Shown here piece after piece: positions 9,401-18,511 of a stretch of DNA of 64,000 nucleotides. This stretch comes from Vibrio ulleungensis. GTDB lineage: Bacteria > Pseudomonadota > Gammaproteobacteria > Enterobacterales > Vibrionaceae. The DNA is taken from NCBI RefSeq assembly GCF_016900875.1, contig NZ_JAFEUM010000003.1, positions 372,001 to 436,000 on the forward strand, in the 5' to 3' direction. Made by a program: the position numbers and the translations under genes. Within the stretch, counting starts at the first letter, position 1. Each line of letters begins with the position of its first letter. Below the pieces are notes generated by a model. It was given only the letters and a program-made list of their open reading frames with translations, was not told the DNA's origin and made no database searches.

Positions 9401-9872
9401 CTTGGTCTACGTGTCTATACCCTGACTTCTCTAATTGGATGCGCAGTTTTTCAAGCGAAAATAGATCACCCGATTTGATCATCAAGGTTTGCTGCAATAA
9501 GTAGTCACGGGGCGCCTGACGCTGCATCAAGGTTGAAACCGGAACTATGGTAATGCCTTGCGTTTGCGTTGGCATCGCATACAGATGGGCTATGCGGTCC
9601 GAGATGATTTCTTGGTGAGGCGAGAAGTTGTCGTAGGGCAGCGTCTCCCAGTCGGGAAACAGCGACACGGTTTGTTCGGTTAAGGTATCGAGCTCTTGTT
9701 GCAAACGCAGCGCAGTTTGGGGATCGGACACCACCAATACCACCGGTTTTTGGTGCAACTTAGTGTATTCAGATATTGCAATAGGGAGCGCCGCACCAAC
9801 CAGTGAGCCAAGTTGTTTCTTGTCGCCTTGTGCCGACGAATACGGCAGTGAAAATAGTGTTGTTGCAGACAT
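6432..9872 (-). CDS. mfd: Transcription-repair coupling factor Mfd
   Basis: At 1146 residues it matches the E. coli protein (1148). Mfd removes RNA polymerase stalled at DNA lesions and recruits UvrA. The N-terminal UvrB-like region includes GEYASRGSIIDLFPTG; the RNA polymerase-interacting region contains HLDHGIGRYTGLQ; the translocase has Walker A GDVGFGKTE near residue 630, Walker B DEEHRFGVRQKEK, and the RecG-like TRG region QLHQLRGRVGRSHHQAYAY. The C-terminal D7 domain is present. The start lies five bases after the stop of the upstream PilZ-like gene with no strong ribosome site of its own, so coupled translation is likely. Confidence 0.97.
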   Translation of the reverse strand: MSATTLFSLPYSSAQGDKKQLGSLVGAALPIAISEYTKLHQKPVVLVVSDPQTALRLQQELDTLTEQTVSLFPDWETLPYDNFSPHQEIISDRIAHLYAMPTQTQGITIVPVSTLMQRQAPRDYLLQQTLMIKSGDLFSLEKLRIQLEKSGYRHVDQVFGPGEYASRGSIIDLFPTGSDAPFRIDFFDDEIDSIRTFDPENQRSLDAIDEIRLLPAHEFPTTEEAIEDFRIRWRKQFDTRREPESIYMQVSKGTWPAGIEYWQPLFFEQTETLFDYFADHCLILKVGDLDSAMDKFWHDVEYRFDQRKVDPLRPLLEPNQLWLKKEDVYAGLKPYPQVQLHNDKISASAANKNVALEALPELTAQHQNKESLARLRQFVEKYKGKIIFSVESEGRREALIELLKPLKINPTQVERYPHAIEGDARFPLLITSTEHGFIHSKPDFALICESDLLGDRVIQRRKKDKRAINSDTVIRHLAELKPGQPVVHLDHGIGRYTGLQTLEAGGIATEYVTLEYLNEAKLYVPVASLNLISRYSGGAEDGAPLHKLGSDSWSKARRKAAEKVRDVAAELLDVYAKRELKPGHKFVLDREQYAAFKTGFPFEETDDQAMAINAVMSDMCQAKAMDRLVCGDVGFGKTEVAMRAAFLATDNSKQVAVLVPTTLLAQQHFENFRDRFANTAVRVEVLSRFRSAKEQKQVLTDLADGKVDIVIGTHKLLQSDIQFSDLGLLIVDEEHRFGVRQKEKMKAMRADVDILTLTATPIPRTLNMAMSGMRDLSIIATPPARRLAIKTFVRENDDSVVREAVLREIMRGGQVYFLHNNVDTIDRVAEDLAKLLPEARITTAHGQMRERELERIMNDFYHQKFNLLVCTTIIETGIDVPTANTIIMDRADRLGLAQLHQLRGRVGRSHHQAYAYLLTPHPKALSKDAAKRLDAIASLEDLGAGFTLATHDLEIRGAGELLGDDQSGQIQTVGFTLYMDMLEEAVEALKQGREPSLDDLLREQTEVELRLPALLPDDYIPDINTRLSTYKRIASVNSDNELMELKVELIDRFGQLPEPAQNLISVGELKLLAAKLHVNKVEAHEKGGYIDFSAQATVDPMRLVKMIQSSPGEFAMGGPTKLKFMAELSDRKQRITHVKQLLAKFA

Positions 9873-9877
9873 AGTGA

Positions 9878-10447
9878 TTATTCAGCGTCTCTATCTAGTG
9901 AACGTTGTCTTAGTAATTTTTGCTGTTGATTTAGCGCAGCTTTGATCAGCAAGTCGCGATCATCTTCGCGAATGCGTTGGTACTCTAGTTTGGCTTCTTG
10001 GCCTTGCTCTGTGGTAGCGACTTCGACGCATTTTGCATAACAATATACCGCTGCAGAAGGCTGCTCCAAAAATAGCGTGACCCGAGCCAACGTACCTATT
10101 GCTACATTTTCATCGATGGCAACACTGAGCTCACCCGCGCCAAACTGAGTGGTCACTAGGTTGTTTGAGTTTTGACGATATTGCGCCAAAAAGAAGCCAA
10201 GGAGGATATTGATCTTTTTGTTTTGGTTTTGAAAAAGCTCGTTGACGGCTTGCAAGTCATGCTTAGCCAGTTCTGCGGCAGCTTGTTCATTGCGGTTGTC
10301 TAAGTGACTAAACTCACAGGCGATTTTAAATTCTGCTGGGATCTCTGCTTCAAAGTCGACCATGGATGGAAGAGTTTGGTCCGCCTCTAGCCAATCTATT
10401 TGGATACTGAGACCGTGCTGTACGGTAAAGAATTGTGGTTGACTCAT
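9878..10447 (-). CDS. PilZ-like domain protein (PlzB type)
   Basis: The 189-residue cytosolic protein has no signal or membrane segment. The segment GAGELSVAIDENVAIGTLARVTLFLEQP followed by VYCYAKCVEV resembles the beta-barrel of PilZ domains, and the end (IREDDRDLLIKAALNQQQKLLRQ) is the C-terminal helix common in gammaproteobacterial PilZ proteins. The Arg-rich RxxxR motif that normally contacts cyclic di-GMP is not seen, so ligand binding is doubtful. A similar protein, PlzB, lies next to mfd in V. cholerae. It sits directly upstream of mfd on the same strand and probably shares its transcript. The function is not established. Confidence 0.6.
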   Translation of the reverse strand: MSQPQFFTVQHGLSIQIDWLEADQTLPSMVDFEAEIPAEFKIACEFSHLDNRNEQAAAELAKHDLQAVNELFQNQNKKINILLGFFLAQYRQNSNNLVTTQFGAGELSVAIDENVAIGTLARVTLFLEQPSAAVYCYAKCVEVATTEQGQEAKLEYQRIREDDRDLLIKAALNQQQKLLRQRSLDRDAE

Positions 10448-10633
10448 AGAGGCCTAGGTCCTTGCAACGGTCTAATTAGTCTGTCGATTATCGCCAACTG
10501 GGTCGAGTTATCAAGAAATGCCGGAGCTAAATGCAGCATTTGTGGAAAATAACGGCAAATCTACACTCAAGGTCTATTCGTTTTTGGGTTTACAAGGTAG
10601 AGTAACCGCATCATTTAGTCTGGTTAGGGCCTT

Positions 10634-11842
10634 ATGTTTCAACCACTTTCCTTGTTTATTGGCTTACGGTATTTAAGAGGTCGCTCTGGCGATCGGTTTA
10701 GCCGGTTTGTTTCTTCCCTGTCTACCGCAGGCATTACAATTGGCGTGATGGCACTGGTGGCGGTGTTGTCGGTAATGAACGGTTTTGAAACGCAATTAAA
10801 GGGCCGGATATTAAGTGTGTCTTCGCAAGCCATTATTTCTCAAGATGCCAACCCTATTACAGTCTCAGAGTCGGCAAAGCAAGCGGTGCCGTTACTTGGT
10901 GGTGTCTCTCGCGCTGAAGCGGTTATCGAGAGTGAAGCCGTACTGCAAAGTGCTAGCAAAATAGCGGCCATTAAATTGGTTGCTATCGATGATCTTAAAA
11001 ACGACCCAAGTTACGCTTTTATGATGTCGCCTCCTTTTATTGAGTGGGAAAACGGCAGTTACCAATTGGTGCTGGGCCATTTGCTGGCTCGTCAGTTGCA
11101 AGTTCGTGTGGGCGACAAAATCAAACTTATTTTACCCAGTGCCAGTCGATTTACACCGTTAGGACGGATGCCAGCACAGCGTAATTTTGTTGTGTCTGGG
11201 ATTATTAATACCGGATCGGAAGCGGATAGAACCTTAGCCATGACCCATCGACAAGATCTCGCCAAACTCATGCGCTACAAGCCGGAGCAAGCTCAGGGGT
11301 GGCGACTCTATTTTGAAGACTCCTTTAACGTGTCGAAAATTGCCACGCAGTACCAAGCTCAGGGCTGGCAGTGGCAGGATTGGCGTAATGATCGCGGGGA
11401 ACTTTTTCAAGCGGTTCGCATGGAAAAAAATATGATGGGTTTGATGCTGGGACTGATTGTGGCGGTTGCTGCATTTAATATTATTTCGGCGTTAATCATG
11501 GTGGTTATGGAAAAAGAGTCAGAAGTGGCCATATTAAAAACCCAAGGGCTAACCTCCGGCAGGGTGATGAGTATTTTTATGGTGCAAGGTGCTTCAAGCG
11601 GGGTGATAGGAGCCTTAATTGGAGGCGCTTTGGGCGTCGCTTTGGCCCTACAACTCAACACCATTTTGCAGTTTTTTGATGTTCCACTGTTTGCTTATGG
11701 CGGCTCGCTGCCTGTGGCTGTCTCAAGCTCTCAAGTGTTGATTGTCATTATAGGCGCGATTGCGCTTAGTATTGCTGCAACCCTATTTCCATCTTATCGC
11801 GCATCACAAGTAAAACCGGCCGAGGCATTACGCTATGAATAA
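10634..11842 (+). CDS. lolC: Lipoprotein-releasing ABC transporter permease LolC
   Basis: This is an inner-membrane subunit of LolCDE, which extracts outer-membrane lipoproteins and passes them to LolA. The 402-residue protein begins [20 protein letters not shown] and has the first membrane segment [20 protein letters not shown], a large periplasmic MacB-like domain, and three C-terminal membrane segments ([57 protein letters not shown]). It overlaps lolD by eight bases. The E. coli order lolC-lolD-lolE is kept. LolC and LolE are told apart by position and by their N-terminal wording. Confidence 0.93.
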   Translation: MFQPLSLFIGLRYLRGRSGDRFSRFVSSLSTAGITIGVMALVAVLSVMNGFETQLKGRILSVSSQAIISQDANPITVSESAKQAVPLLGGVSRAEAVIESEAVLQSASKIAAIKLVAIDDLKNDPSYAFMMSPPFIEWENGSYQLVLGHLLARQLQVRVGDKIKLILPSASRFTPLGRMPAQRNFVVSGIINTGSEADRTLAMTHRQDLAKLMRYKPEQAQGWRLYFEDSFNVSKIATQYQAQGWQWQDWRNDRGELFQAVRMEKNMMGLMLGLIVAVAAFNIISALIMVVMEKESEVAILKTQGLTSGRVMSIFMVQGASSGVIGALIGGALGVALALQLNTILQFFDVPLFAYGGSLPVAVSSSQVLIVIIGAIALSIAATLFPSYRASQVKPAEALRYE

Positions 11843-12545
11843 GTTATTAAGTTGTCACTCATTGTCTAAGACGTATCGTGAGGGCAGTGTTGAAACGCCG
11901 GTATTGCATCAAGTTAGCTTTGCGGTTGAGCCTAGCGAAATGGTTGCCATTATTGGCACATCAGGCTCGGGGAAAAGCACTCTACTGCATCTGTTAGGCG
12001 CGCTAGATGACCCAAGTGAAGGCAGCGTTGAGTTTATGGGTAAACCTATTGCAAATTTAAGCTCAAATCAACAAGCGAAACTGCGAAACCAACACTTAGG
12101 GTTTGTGTATCAATTCCATCACCTGTTGGCGGACTTTTCGGCGTTAGAGAATGTCGCAATGCCGCTGCTGATTGGCGGCCAATCTCCTGCGAAAGCCAAA
12201 CAAAAAGCCGCTGAGCTATTGGATAGAGTTGGGCTGTCACACCGAGTTGAACATAAACCATCAGAGCTTTCAGGGGGCGAACGACAACGCGTAGCGATTG
12301 CACGTGCGCTAGTGAATGAGCCTGCTCTAGTGTTGGCCGATGAGCCAACCGGAAATCTAGACCATACCACGGCGCTCGCAATCTACGATTTGATGAGAGA
12401 GCTCAATGCCAGTTCTGGCACTGCATTTTTGGTGGTGACTCATGATAATGAGTTGGCGGATAAAATGGACCGTCAAATGCGCATGCAAGACGGGGTGTTG
12501 CTTCAGTCGGGTGAGAGCAATACAAATGCGCAGGGAGCGCTGTGA
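11835..12545 (+). CDS. lolD: Lipoprotein-releasing ABC transporter ATPase LolD
   Basis: This is the ATP-hydrolysing subunit of LolCDE on the cytoplasmic face. Walker A is GTSGSGKST (residues 41-49), the Q-loop region is [17 protein letters not shown], the ABC signature is [15 protein letters not shown], Walker B is [12 protein letters not shown] and the switch His is in VVTHDNELA. The start lies inside the end of lolC and the stop overlaps the lolE start by one base, so the three subunits are translationally coupled. The length of 236 residues is normal. Confidence 0.95.
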   Translation: MNKLLSCHSLSKTYREGSVETPVLHQVSFAVEPSEMVAIIGTSGSGKSTLLHLLGALDDPSEGSVEFMGKPIANLSSNQQAKLRNQHLGFVYQFHHLLADFSALENVAMPLLIGGQSPAKAKQKAAELLDRVGLSHRVEHKPSELSGGERQRVAIARALVNEPALVLADEPTGNLDHTTALAIYDLMRELNASSGTAFLVVTHDNELADKMDRQMRMQDGVLLQSGESNTNAQGAL

Positions 12546-13789
12546 TGGGCAGTTTGTCTCTGTTTATCGGTCAACGATTTAGTCGGGCGAAGCAACGCAA
12601 TAACATGGTGTCGTTTATTTCAGTGTCGTCGATACTAGGCATTGCTGTTGGTGTTGCGGTGATCATTGTGGGGTTATCCGCAATGAACGGCTTTGAGCGT
12701 GAGTTAGAACAGCGAGTTTTGTCTGTCATTCCTCACGGAGATTTCCAAGTTGTAGAAGGCGGAATTTCTGATTGGCAAACTGTTGTGGATATTGCCCAGT
12801 CCGATCCACAGGTTGTGGCGGCAGCGCCGTTTATTAAGTGGACCGCACTTGCCGAAAAAGGCAACCAATTAAAAGCGCTTGAGCTTAATGGCGTCCTACC
12901 TGAGCAGCATAAGAAAGTGTCGTCTTTGCAAGAGTTTACGACGCCCAGTGCAGCCATGAATTTGCAACCCAATTCGATGAGTGTGGTGCTAGGCAAGCGG
13001 ATCGCAGAGCAGTTAAATGTCAGCGTTGGCGATAGTTTCACCTTGCTGATACCCACCTCCCAGGACAGTGCAGGTAAAGTAGCGATGCCAAAACGTGCTC
13101 GAGTCACGTTAGCTGGCGTTTTATCCATTGGTGGGCAATTAGATGGCAGTGTTGGGTATATGCATCTTCAAGACGCCCAAAAGCTCATGAGTATGAGTGA
13201 CAGTGTCACAGGTGTGGCATTGAAAACCAATGAGGTTCTTGACGCCCAATCGATTATGAAGCGAGTGGGTAATCAGTTACCCGTTTATGTCTACATCAAT
13301 AGCTGGAAGCGCGATTTTGGGTTCATCTATCGCGACATTCAATTAGTGCGAACCATCATGTATTTCGTGATGGTGCTGGTGATTGGCGTGGCGTGTTTTA
13401 ATATTATTTCCACTCTAATGATGTCGGTAAAAGATAGAGCGTCCGATATTGCCATTTTGCGTACTATGGGCGCTGGCGATGCGCTCATAAAACGTGTGTT
13501 CATGTGGCACGGGGTTTTTACAGGTGTGCTAGGTGCGTTTGTAGGTACCGTGTTTGGTGTGCTTTTGTCCTTGTATTTGACTCAGGTGATCACTGGACTA
13601 GAAACGCTCATCGGCCACCAATTCCTTTCTGGCGATATTTACTTTATCGATTTCTTACCGTCACAATTAATGTGGGGCGATGTGGCTAGTGTGTCATTAA
13701 CCGCAATTGGGCTGAGTTTGTTGGCGACGTGGTTCCCTGCAAAGAAAGCTGCACAACTGAATCCAGCGCGAGTGCTCAGTTCTAAATAA
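12545..13789 (+). CDS. lolE: Lipoprotein-releasing ABC transporter permease LolE
   Basis: This is the second LolCDE permease, 414 residues. It begins SLFIGQRFSRAKQRNNMVSFISVSSILGIAVGVAVIIVGL with the first membrane segment, followed by a periplasmic domain and three C-terminal membrane segments (MVLVIGVACFNIISTLMM; GVLGAFVGTVFGVLLSLYL; VSLTAIGLSLLATWFP). The ATG at 12545 shares one base with the lolD stop and has GGGAG at 12533-12537; a GTG one codon earlier is less likely. A bidirectional terminator follows. Confidence 0.93.
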   Translation: MGSLSLFIGQRFSRAKQRNNMVSFISVSSILGIAVGVAVIIVGLSAMNGFERELEQRVLSVIPHGDFQVVEGGISDWQTVVDIAQSDPQVVAAAPFIKWTALAEKGNQLKALELNGVLPEQHKKVSSLQEFTTPSAAMNLQPNSMSVVLGKRIAEQLNVSVGDSFTLLIPTSQDSAGKVAMPKRARVTLAGVLSIGGQLDGSVGYMHLQDAQKLMSMSDSVTGVALKTNEVLDAQSIMKRVGNQLPVYVYINSWKRDFGFIYRDIQLVRTIMYFVMVLVIGVACFNIISTLMMSVKDRASDIAILRTMGAGDALIKRVFMWHGVFTGVLGAFVGTVFGVLLSLYLTQVITGLETLIGHQFLSGDIYFIDFLPSQLMWGDVASVSLTAIGLSLLATWFPAKKAAQLNPARVLSSK

Positions 13790-13805
13790 TGGTTAGAACA
13801 GTATG

Positions 13806-13833
13806 AAAAAAGGACCCAATGGGTCCTTTTTTT
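13806..13833. terminator. Bidirectional terminator between lolE and the DUF2062 gene
   Basis: The stem GGACCC (13812-13817) with GGGTCC (13821-13826) is flanked by an A run on the left and seven T residues on the right, extending the pairing. It suits both converging genes. Confidence 0.9.
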
Positions 13834-13849
13834 GTGTCTGTCGCAACGG

Positions 13850-14389
13850 CTATTTACGCTTTATTTTAAAGTGCTTTCGTTGCCATGCAGGGCGTTTTTT
13901 CCAGCTCCGAACAACGGAGTAGCGCCATACACCTCGAATTCCAAAATAGCCCATGGAACCAAACAGCAGGCCGCAGATTGCACAACCGAGTAAAAACGGA
14001 GGGCCAATGGTTGTTGCTTGCTCAATAAGAAAGTGCCACGAGAGTTCAAACCTAAATTCTTGATGAGGGGTTTGCATCACCCAAGCACCGACTTTATAGG
14101 CCAAGAAGAACATAACCGGCATGGTGATGGGATTGCTTATCCAGACTAAAGCGACCGCGAGTGGCAAGTTCACACCAAGAATAATCGCCATAGCAGCGGC
14201 AAATATCATCTGACTAGGGAGAGGCAGAAAACACATGAACAACCCGACAGCGAAAGCGCCCGAGGCGGAACGTCGATTTAAAACCCACAGGTTGGGGTTA
14301 TATAGCACGTTCCCAAACACTTTAAGCGCCTTTTGGCGCTTAATGAGTTCGTGGTTGGGCATAAATCGTTTAAGTGTTTTTCTTGGCAT
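13850..14389 (-). CDS. DUF2062 inner-membrane protein
   Basis: This 179-residue protein has a basic N-terminus (PRKTLKRFMPNHELIKRQKAL) followed by several hydrophobic segments, including GAFAVGLFMCFLPLPSQMIFAAAMAIIL, LPLAVALVWISNPITMPVMFFLAYKVG and FLLGCAICGLLFGSMGYFGI. The FxxxxPxP and WxSNPxTMPxMF patterns are typical of DUF2062. The family has no proven function. The start codon lies only eight bases from the probable comEC start on the opposite strand, so the two genes must have overlapping upstream regions. Confidence 0.8.
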   Translation of the reverse strand: MPRKTLKRFMPNHELIKRQKALKVFGNVLYNPNLWVLNRRSASGAFAVGLFMCFLPLPSQMIFAAAMAIILGVNLPLAVALVWISNPITMPVMFFLAYKVGAWVMQTPHQEFRFELSWHFLIEQATTIGPPFLLGCAICGLLFGSMGYFGIRGVWRYSVVRSWKKRPAWQRKHFKIKRK

Positions 14390-14397
14390 TTGGGAAA

Positions 14398-16716
14398 ATG
14401 ACTCTTGTAACTAGCAACCTAAGTAGAGTGTTTTTTGTAATATCGATTATAGGAGTTTATTTCACTCCTGCTGTTCCTAACGTCTACTGGCTATTTCCCT
14501 TATTAGCCATTTGGATAATGTTGTTTTTGAGCATAAAAGGTCCGTGGGAACGCATTTTAATCACTGCCATAGTTTTAGCAATATGCAGTGCATTAGCGCA
14601 GTCAGTTCAATTTAAACGCCACAATCTTCAAGCCTCAAATTTGGATAGGAATATTACCATAACCGTAGAAATTGACAGCTATTTTAAGCAGAATCTGCAT
14701 GGTGTCTCAGGTCTCGTCACAGTGCTTGGGGTAGGCGGAGTTCCGCTTTCATGGTGGCAGCAGTTTACGGTAGAGCTTTCTAGTGGGCAAAACCTGTTCG
14801 AAATGGACGAGGTGTGGACACTAACTGGGGAATTTAAACCCATTGTCGGTGTGCTCAATACGAAAGGCTTTGACCGTGAACGAGCGGCATTTCAGAAACA
14901 AATCGTTGCTAAATTTGTGGTCAACGACAGTGAACCAATGCGGTTATTGCATTGGGGCAGTTCTCGCTCGAGGCTGTTTGCAGCGTTTACGCAGCTCAGC
15001 CAACATTTTAATCACAATGCATTAATGAAGGCGCTTCTGTTTGGTGTTCGAGGCGATATTACTAGCGACAATTGGGATCGTATTGCGAAACACGGTTTGT
15101 CACATCTGTTTGCTATATCCGGTTTGCATATTGGTTTAGCGTTTGGCACGGGGTACTTCCTCGCGTGGTGTAGTGTACCGCTGTGTCGATTTCCATATTG
15201 GACACCTTATATGGTGGGCTTTGTCGCTGCGGTTTGCCTAGGCTATGTGTCAGGGCTTACGTTACCCACTCAGCGCGCTGTTCTAGCATTGTTGGTCATT
15301 GTATTATGGCGTTTGATTAGGTTAAAACTGCCTCCACTACGAGCCTTAGAGCTACTCTTTTATGTCGTGTTGATATGGCGCCCAAGCGAAGTGTTGGGAA
15401 GCACTCTTTGGCTTTCTTTTGGCGCTGTTTGGTTGATGATAATAAGTCGCTCATTTTGGCTTAGGCCTTCTTATTTTCATAGCTTGCTTCGATTACAGCT
15501 CTGCCTTGTGATCGGCTTGATGCCTTTAGGCTTGTTAGGATTTGGTGGTGCAAGCATCACAGGTATCATCACTAATTTGTTTGCTGTGCCATTGCTCAGT
15601 GCTGTGCTGATGCCTTTGTTGCTTGCGTCGCTGCTGTTAGTGCCAGCGACGTGGGTAGAGGTGAGCCTATTAGCTGATATTGCTTTTACCCTCTTGAATT
15701 GGTTTCTGGTGCTAACGGATTGGTGTCTTGCCTTTTTGCTTTATGTGATTTGGTGGCTGCCTGTGGTGTGGTGGGTACCGTTGTTGCCACTATTACCTAT
15801 TTCTGCCGCTGTGTTTGGGCTTAGCTACCGACTCTCAACACCGTACCTAGCGATGCTCTGGTTGTGTTGCCTGCTCAGTCGCTCAACCGACGACAAAACG
15901 TTGATCACCGTAACTGTATTTGATGTTGGTCATGGTTTAGCGATGGCTGTCGTGACTGACGACATTATCGTGCTTTATGACACAGGCAATGCGTGGCAAA
16001 AAGGCAGTTACGCTGATTCGATAATCATACCTTTTGTTTACACCCACCACCGCGATAAACCTATTTGGCTCATTGTGAGTCACGATGATGCTGATCATTC
16101 TGCAGGAGCGGAACAAATTATCGAAGAGATCAAGCTTGAACGAGTTCTGTCACCCAGTGTCATGGTGGGGCGGTCGCCATGTGTTAAAGGTATAAATAAA
16201 CGCATCGGTAGCACAAACATTGACGTTGTTTGGCCAACAATGACAAAAGTAAGAGCGTATAACCCAGATTCGTGCGTTGTGCGAATTTCTGTGGGTAAAC
16301 AAAGCATTTTGCTTACTGGGGATATCGACAAACTGGCGGAATATTTGTTGATGCAACGAAGTACACCGGCTCAGTTACAGTCGGACATATTAAGTGTGCC
16401 ACACCACGGCAGTGACAGTTCCTCAACGGAAAAACTATTGCGCTGGGTTAATCCGACATGGAGTGTTGCGGGCACTGACTTCAACGGCCGTTGGGGATTA
16501 CCTAAAGCGTCGATAAAACAGCGATATCAAAATCACGGCAGTCACTGGCTTGATACGGGTACGTGCGGTGCAATCACACTGCGAGGCACTCATGTTGGCG
16601 ATCATTGGTTGTGGGAATCAAGCAGCAAGCGAGACCATCAAGCATGGTATCGCGGTGTATTGCGCGACCAGTCGGTGCAAAGTGTTGCTTCTTGCTATAG
16701 GCAGTTGTCGCAATAA
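14398..16716 (+). CDS. comEC: ComEC/Rec2 family DNA-uptake channel
   Basis: This is the inner-membrane channel through which single-stranded DNA enters during natural transformation. The roughly 772-residue protein has hydrophobic N-terminal segments, a DUF4131-type soluble domain, the competence membrane domain (KALLFGVRGDITSDNWDRIAKHGLSHLFAISGLHIGL, with the conserved GLSHLFAISGLH) and a C-terminal metallo-beta-lactamase-like domain with FDVGHGLA, DTG and VSHDDADHSAG. In this last part the HxHxDH-type motif is SHDDADHS, common in ComEC. An in-frame GTG at 14374 would overlap the neighbour; the ATG at 14398 is preferred, although the ribosome site (GGGA) is weak. Confidence 0.9.
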   Translation: MTLVTSNLSRVFFVISIIGVYFTPAVPNVYWLFPLLAIWIMLFLSIKGPWERILITAIVLAICSALAQSVQFKRHNLQASNLDRNITITVEIDSYFKQNLHGVSGLVTVLGVGGVPLSWWQQFTVELSSGQNLFEMDEVWTLTGEFKPIVGVLNTKGFDRERAAFQKQIVAKFVVNDSEPMRLLHWGSSRSRLFAAFTQLSQHFNHNALMKALLFGVRGDITSDNWDRIAKHGLSHLFAISGLHIGLAFGTGYFLAWCSVPLCRFPYWTPYMVGFVAAVCLGYVSGLTLPTQRAVLALLVIVLWRLIRLKLPPLRALELLFYVVLIWRPSEVLGSTLWLSFGAVWLMIISRSFWLRPSYFHSLLRLQLCLVIGLMPLGLLGFGGASITGIITNLFAVPLLSAVLMPLLLASLLLVPATWVEVSLLADIAFTLLNWFLVLTDWCLAFLLYVIWWLPVVWWVPLLPLLPISAAVFGLSYRLSTPYLAMLWLCCLLSRSTDDKTLITVTVFDVGHGLAMAVVTDDIIVLYDTGNAWQKGSYADSIIIPFVYTHHRDKPIWLIVSHDDADHSAGAEQIIEEIKLERVLSPSVMVGRSPCVKGINKRIGSTNIDVVWPTMTKVRAYNPDSCVVRISVGKQSILLTGDIDKLAEYLLMQRSTPAQLQSDILSVPHHGSDSSSTEKLLRWVNPTWSVAGTDFNGRWGLPKASIKQRYQNHGSHWLDTGTCGAITLRGTHVGDHWLWESSSKRDHQAWYRGVLRDQSVQSVASCYRQLSQ

Positions 16717-16759
16717 CGAGTAGAATATTAAGTAACTAACTATTAAATAAAGCCTTCCT

Positions 16760-18511
16760 ATGAGTACAGATCAAAACGAAACCACTTGGCATACATTCAA
16801 GCGTCTGTGGAGTTTTATCCGTTTATATAAAGCTGGATTGGTAGTCGCAAGTATCGCCTTAATTGTAAACGCTCTTGCAGATACTTACATGATCTCTCTC
16901 CTCAAACCTCTATTGGATGAGGGCTTTGGTGACGCAGAATCCAATTTTCTTAAAACATTGCCGTTTATCATCTTTGGCATGATGGCCATACGAGGTCTTA
17001 GTGGCTTTATATCGGCGTACTGCTTGAGCTGGGTGTCGGGTAATGTGGTGATGTTAATGCGCCGTCGTATTTTTAACCACTTCATGAGCATGCCGGTTAC
17101 GTTTTTTGATAAAGAGTCTACAGGTGGATTGCTGTCTCGTATCACTTACGATTCGGAGCAAGTTGCCTCTGCAACCAGTAAAGCTTTGGTGAGTATCGTT
17201 CGTGAAGGGGTAAGTATAATTGCTCTGCTTGGCCTGATGTTTTACAACAGTTGGCAACTATCTTTGGTGCTATTGTTGGTGGCGCCTTTTGTGTCATGGG
17301 CGATTAGCATCGTTTCTGTTCGCTTTAGAAAGATCAGTAAAAACATGCAAGATGCAATGGGAGTAGTGACCTCGTCCGCTGAGCAGATGCTTAAGGGTCA
17401 TAAGGTCGTACTGAGCTATGGTGGACAGGACGTTGAGAAAGAGCGCTTCGATAGCGTGAGCAACAAAATGCGTCAGCAAACCATGAAAATGGTTACCGCC
17501 CAAGCCGCAGCAAACCCAATTGTACAACTTATTGCTTCATTGGCTTTAGTGGCCGTGCTTTATCTTGCCAGTTTGGACCAAATTAGAGCAGAACTGTCTG
17601 CTGGTACCTTTACGGTTATATTCTCAGCGATGTTTGGCCTAATGAGACCACTACGCGCGCTTACCAGTGTTACTTCTGATTTCCAGCGCGGTATGGCAGC
17701 AACGCAAACCTTGTTAGGATTGATGGAGCTGGAAGCAGAAAAAGACGACGGGGACTACAGCGTCGAGCGTGCGAAAGGGCATGTTGAAGTCAAAGATGTA
17801 GTCTTTACCTATAGAGGTAAAGAAAAGCCAGCGCTCAATGGGGTGAGTTTTGATATCCCTATAGGAAAAACTGTGGCATTGGTTGGACGATCAGGATCGG
17901 GTAAAAGTACCATTGCTAATCTATTTACCCGTTTTTATGATGTAGACAGTGGCTCAATTGAGCTTGATAGCCGTGCTATCGAGCAGTATAAGCTGGCGAA
18001 TCTAAGGCAGCAGTTTGCGTTGGTTTCGCAAAACGTCCACTTATTTAATGACACCATAGCCAACAACATTGCGTATGCGGCAACAGAAGTGTACAGCCGC
18101 GAACAAATTGAACATGCGGCCAAGCTAGCTCATGCCATGGAGTTTATTTCTGGGTTTGAAGATGGGCTTGACACCATCATCGGTGAAAATGGCGCGAACT
18201 TATCTGGCGGTCAACGTCAACGTATTGCGATCGCCCGAGCGTTGCTGCGCGATGCGCCGGTACTAATTCTAGATGAAGCCACCTCTGCTCTGGATACCGA
18301 ATCTGAACGTGCAATACAAGCGGCATTAGATGAGTTGCAAAAAGACAAAACGGTGTTAGTCATTGCTCACCGCTTATCAACGATAGAGAGTGCGGATCAA
18401 ATACTAGTGGTGGATGAGGGTGAGATTATTGAGCGCGGCACTCACGAGCAACTGATTGAGAAAGGTTCAGCCTACGCGCAATTGCATAAAATCCAATTTG
18501 GTGACTCATGA
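16760..18511 (+). CDS. msbA: Lipid A export ATP-binding/permease protein MsbA
   Basis: This half-size ABC exporter flips lipid A-core across the inner membrane. It has 583 residues, close to E. coli (582). Six membrane helices occupy about the first 310 residues. The nucleotide domain has Walker [10 protein letters not shown] near residue 375, the signature [16 protein letters not shown], Walker [13 protein letters not shown] and the switch His in [10 protein letters not shown]. It overlaps lpxK by four bases, as is usual for the msbA-lpxK pair, which couples late lipid A synthesis to export. Confidence 0.96.
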   Translation: MSTDQNETTWHTFKRLWSFIRLYKAGLVVASIALIVNALADTYMISLLKPLLDEGFGDAESNFLKTLPFIIFGMMAIRGLSGFISAYCLSWVSGNVVMLMRRRIFNHFMSMPVTFFDKESTGGLLSRITYDSEQVASATSKALVSIVREGVSIIALLGLMFYNSWQLSLVLLLVAPFVSWAISIVSVRFRKISKNMQDAMGVVTSSAEQMLKGHKVVLSYGGQDVEKERFDSVSNKMRQQTMKMVTAQAAANPIVQLIASLALVAVLYLASLDQIRAELSAGTFTVIFSAMFGLMRPLRALTSVTSDFQRGMAATQTLLGLMELEAEKDDGDYSVERAKGHVEVKDVVFTYRGKEKPALNGVSFDIPIGKTVALVGRSGSGKSTIANLFTRFYDVDSGSIELDSRAIEQYKLANLRQQFALVSQNVHLFNDTIANNIAYAATEVYSREQIEHAAKLAHAMEFISGFEDGLDTIIGENGANLSGGQRQRIAIARALLRDAPVLILDEATSALDTESERAIQAALDELQKDKTVLVIAHRLSTIESADQILVVDEGEIIERGTHEQLIEKGSAYAQLHKIQFGDS

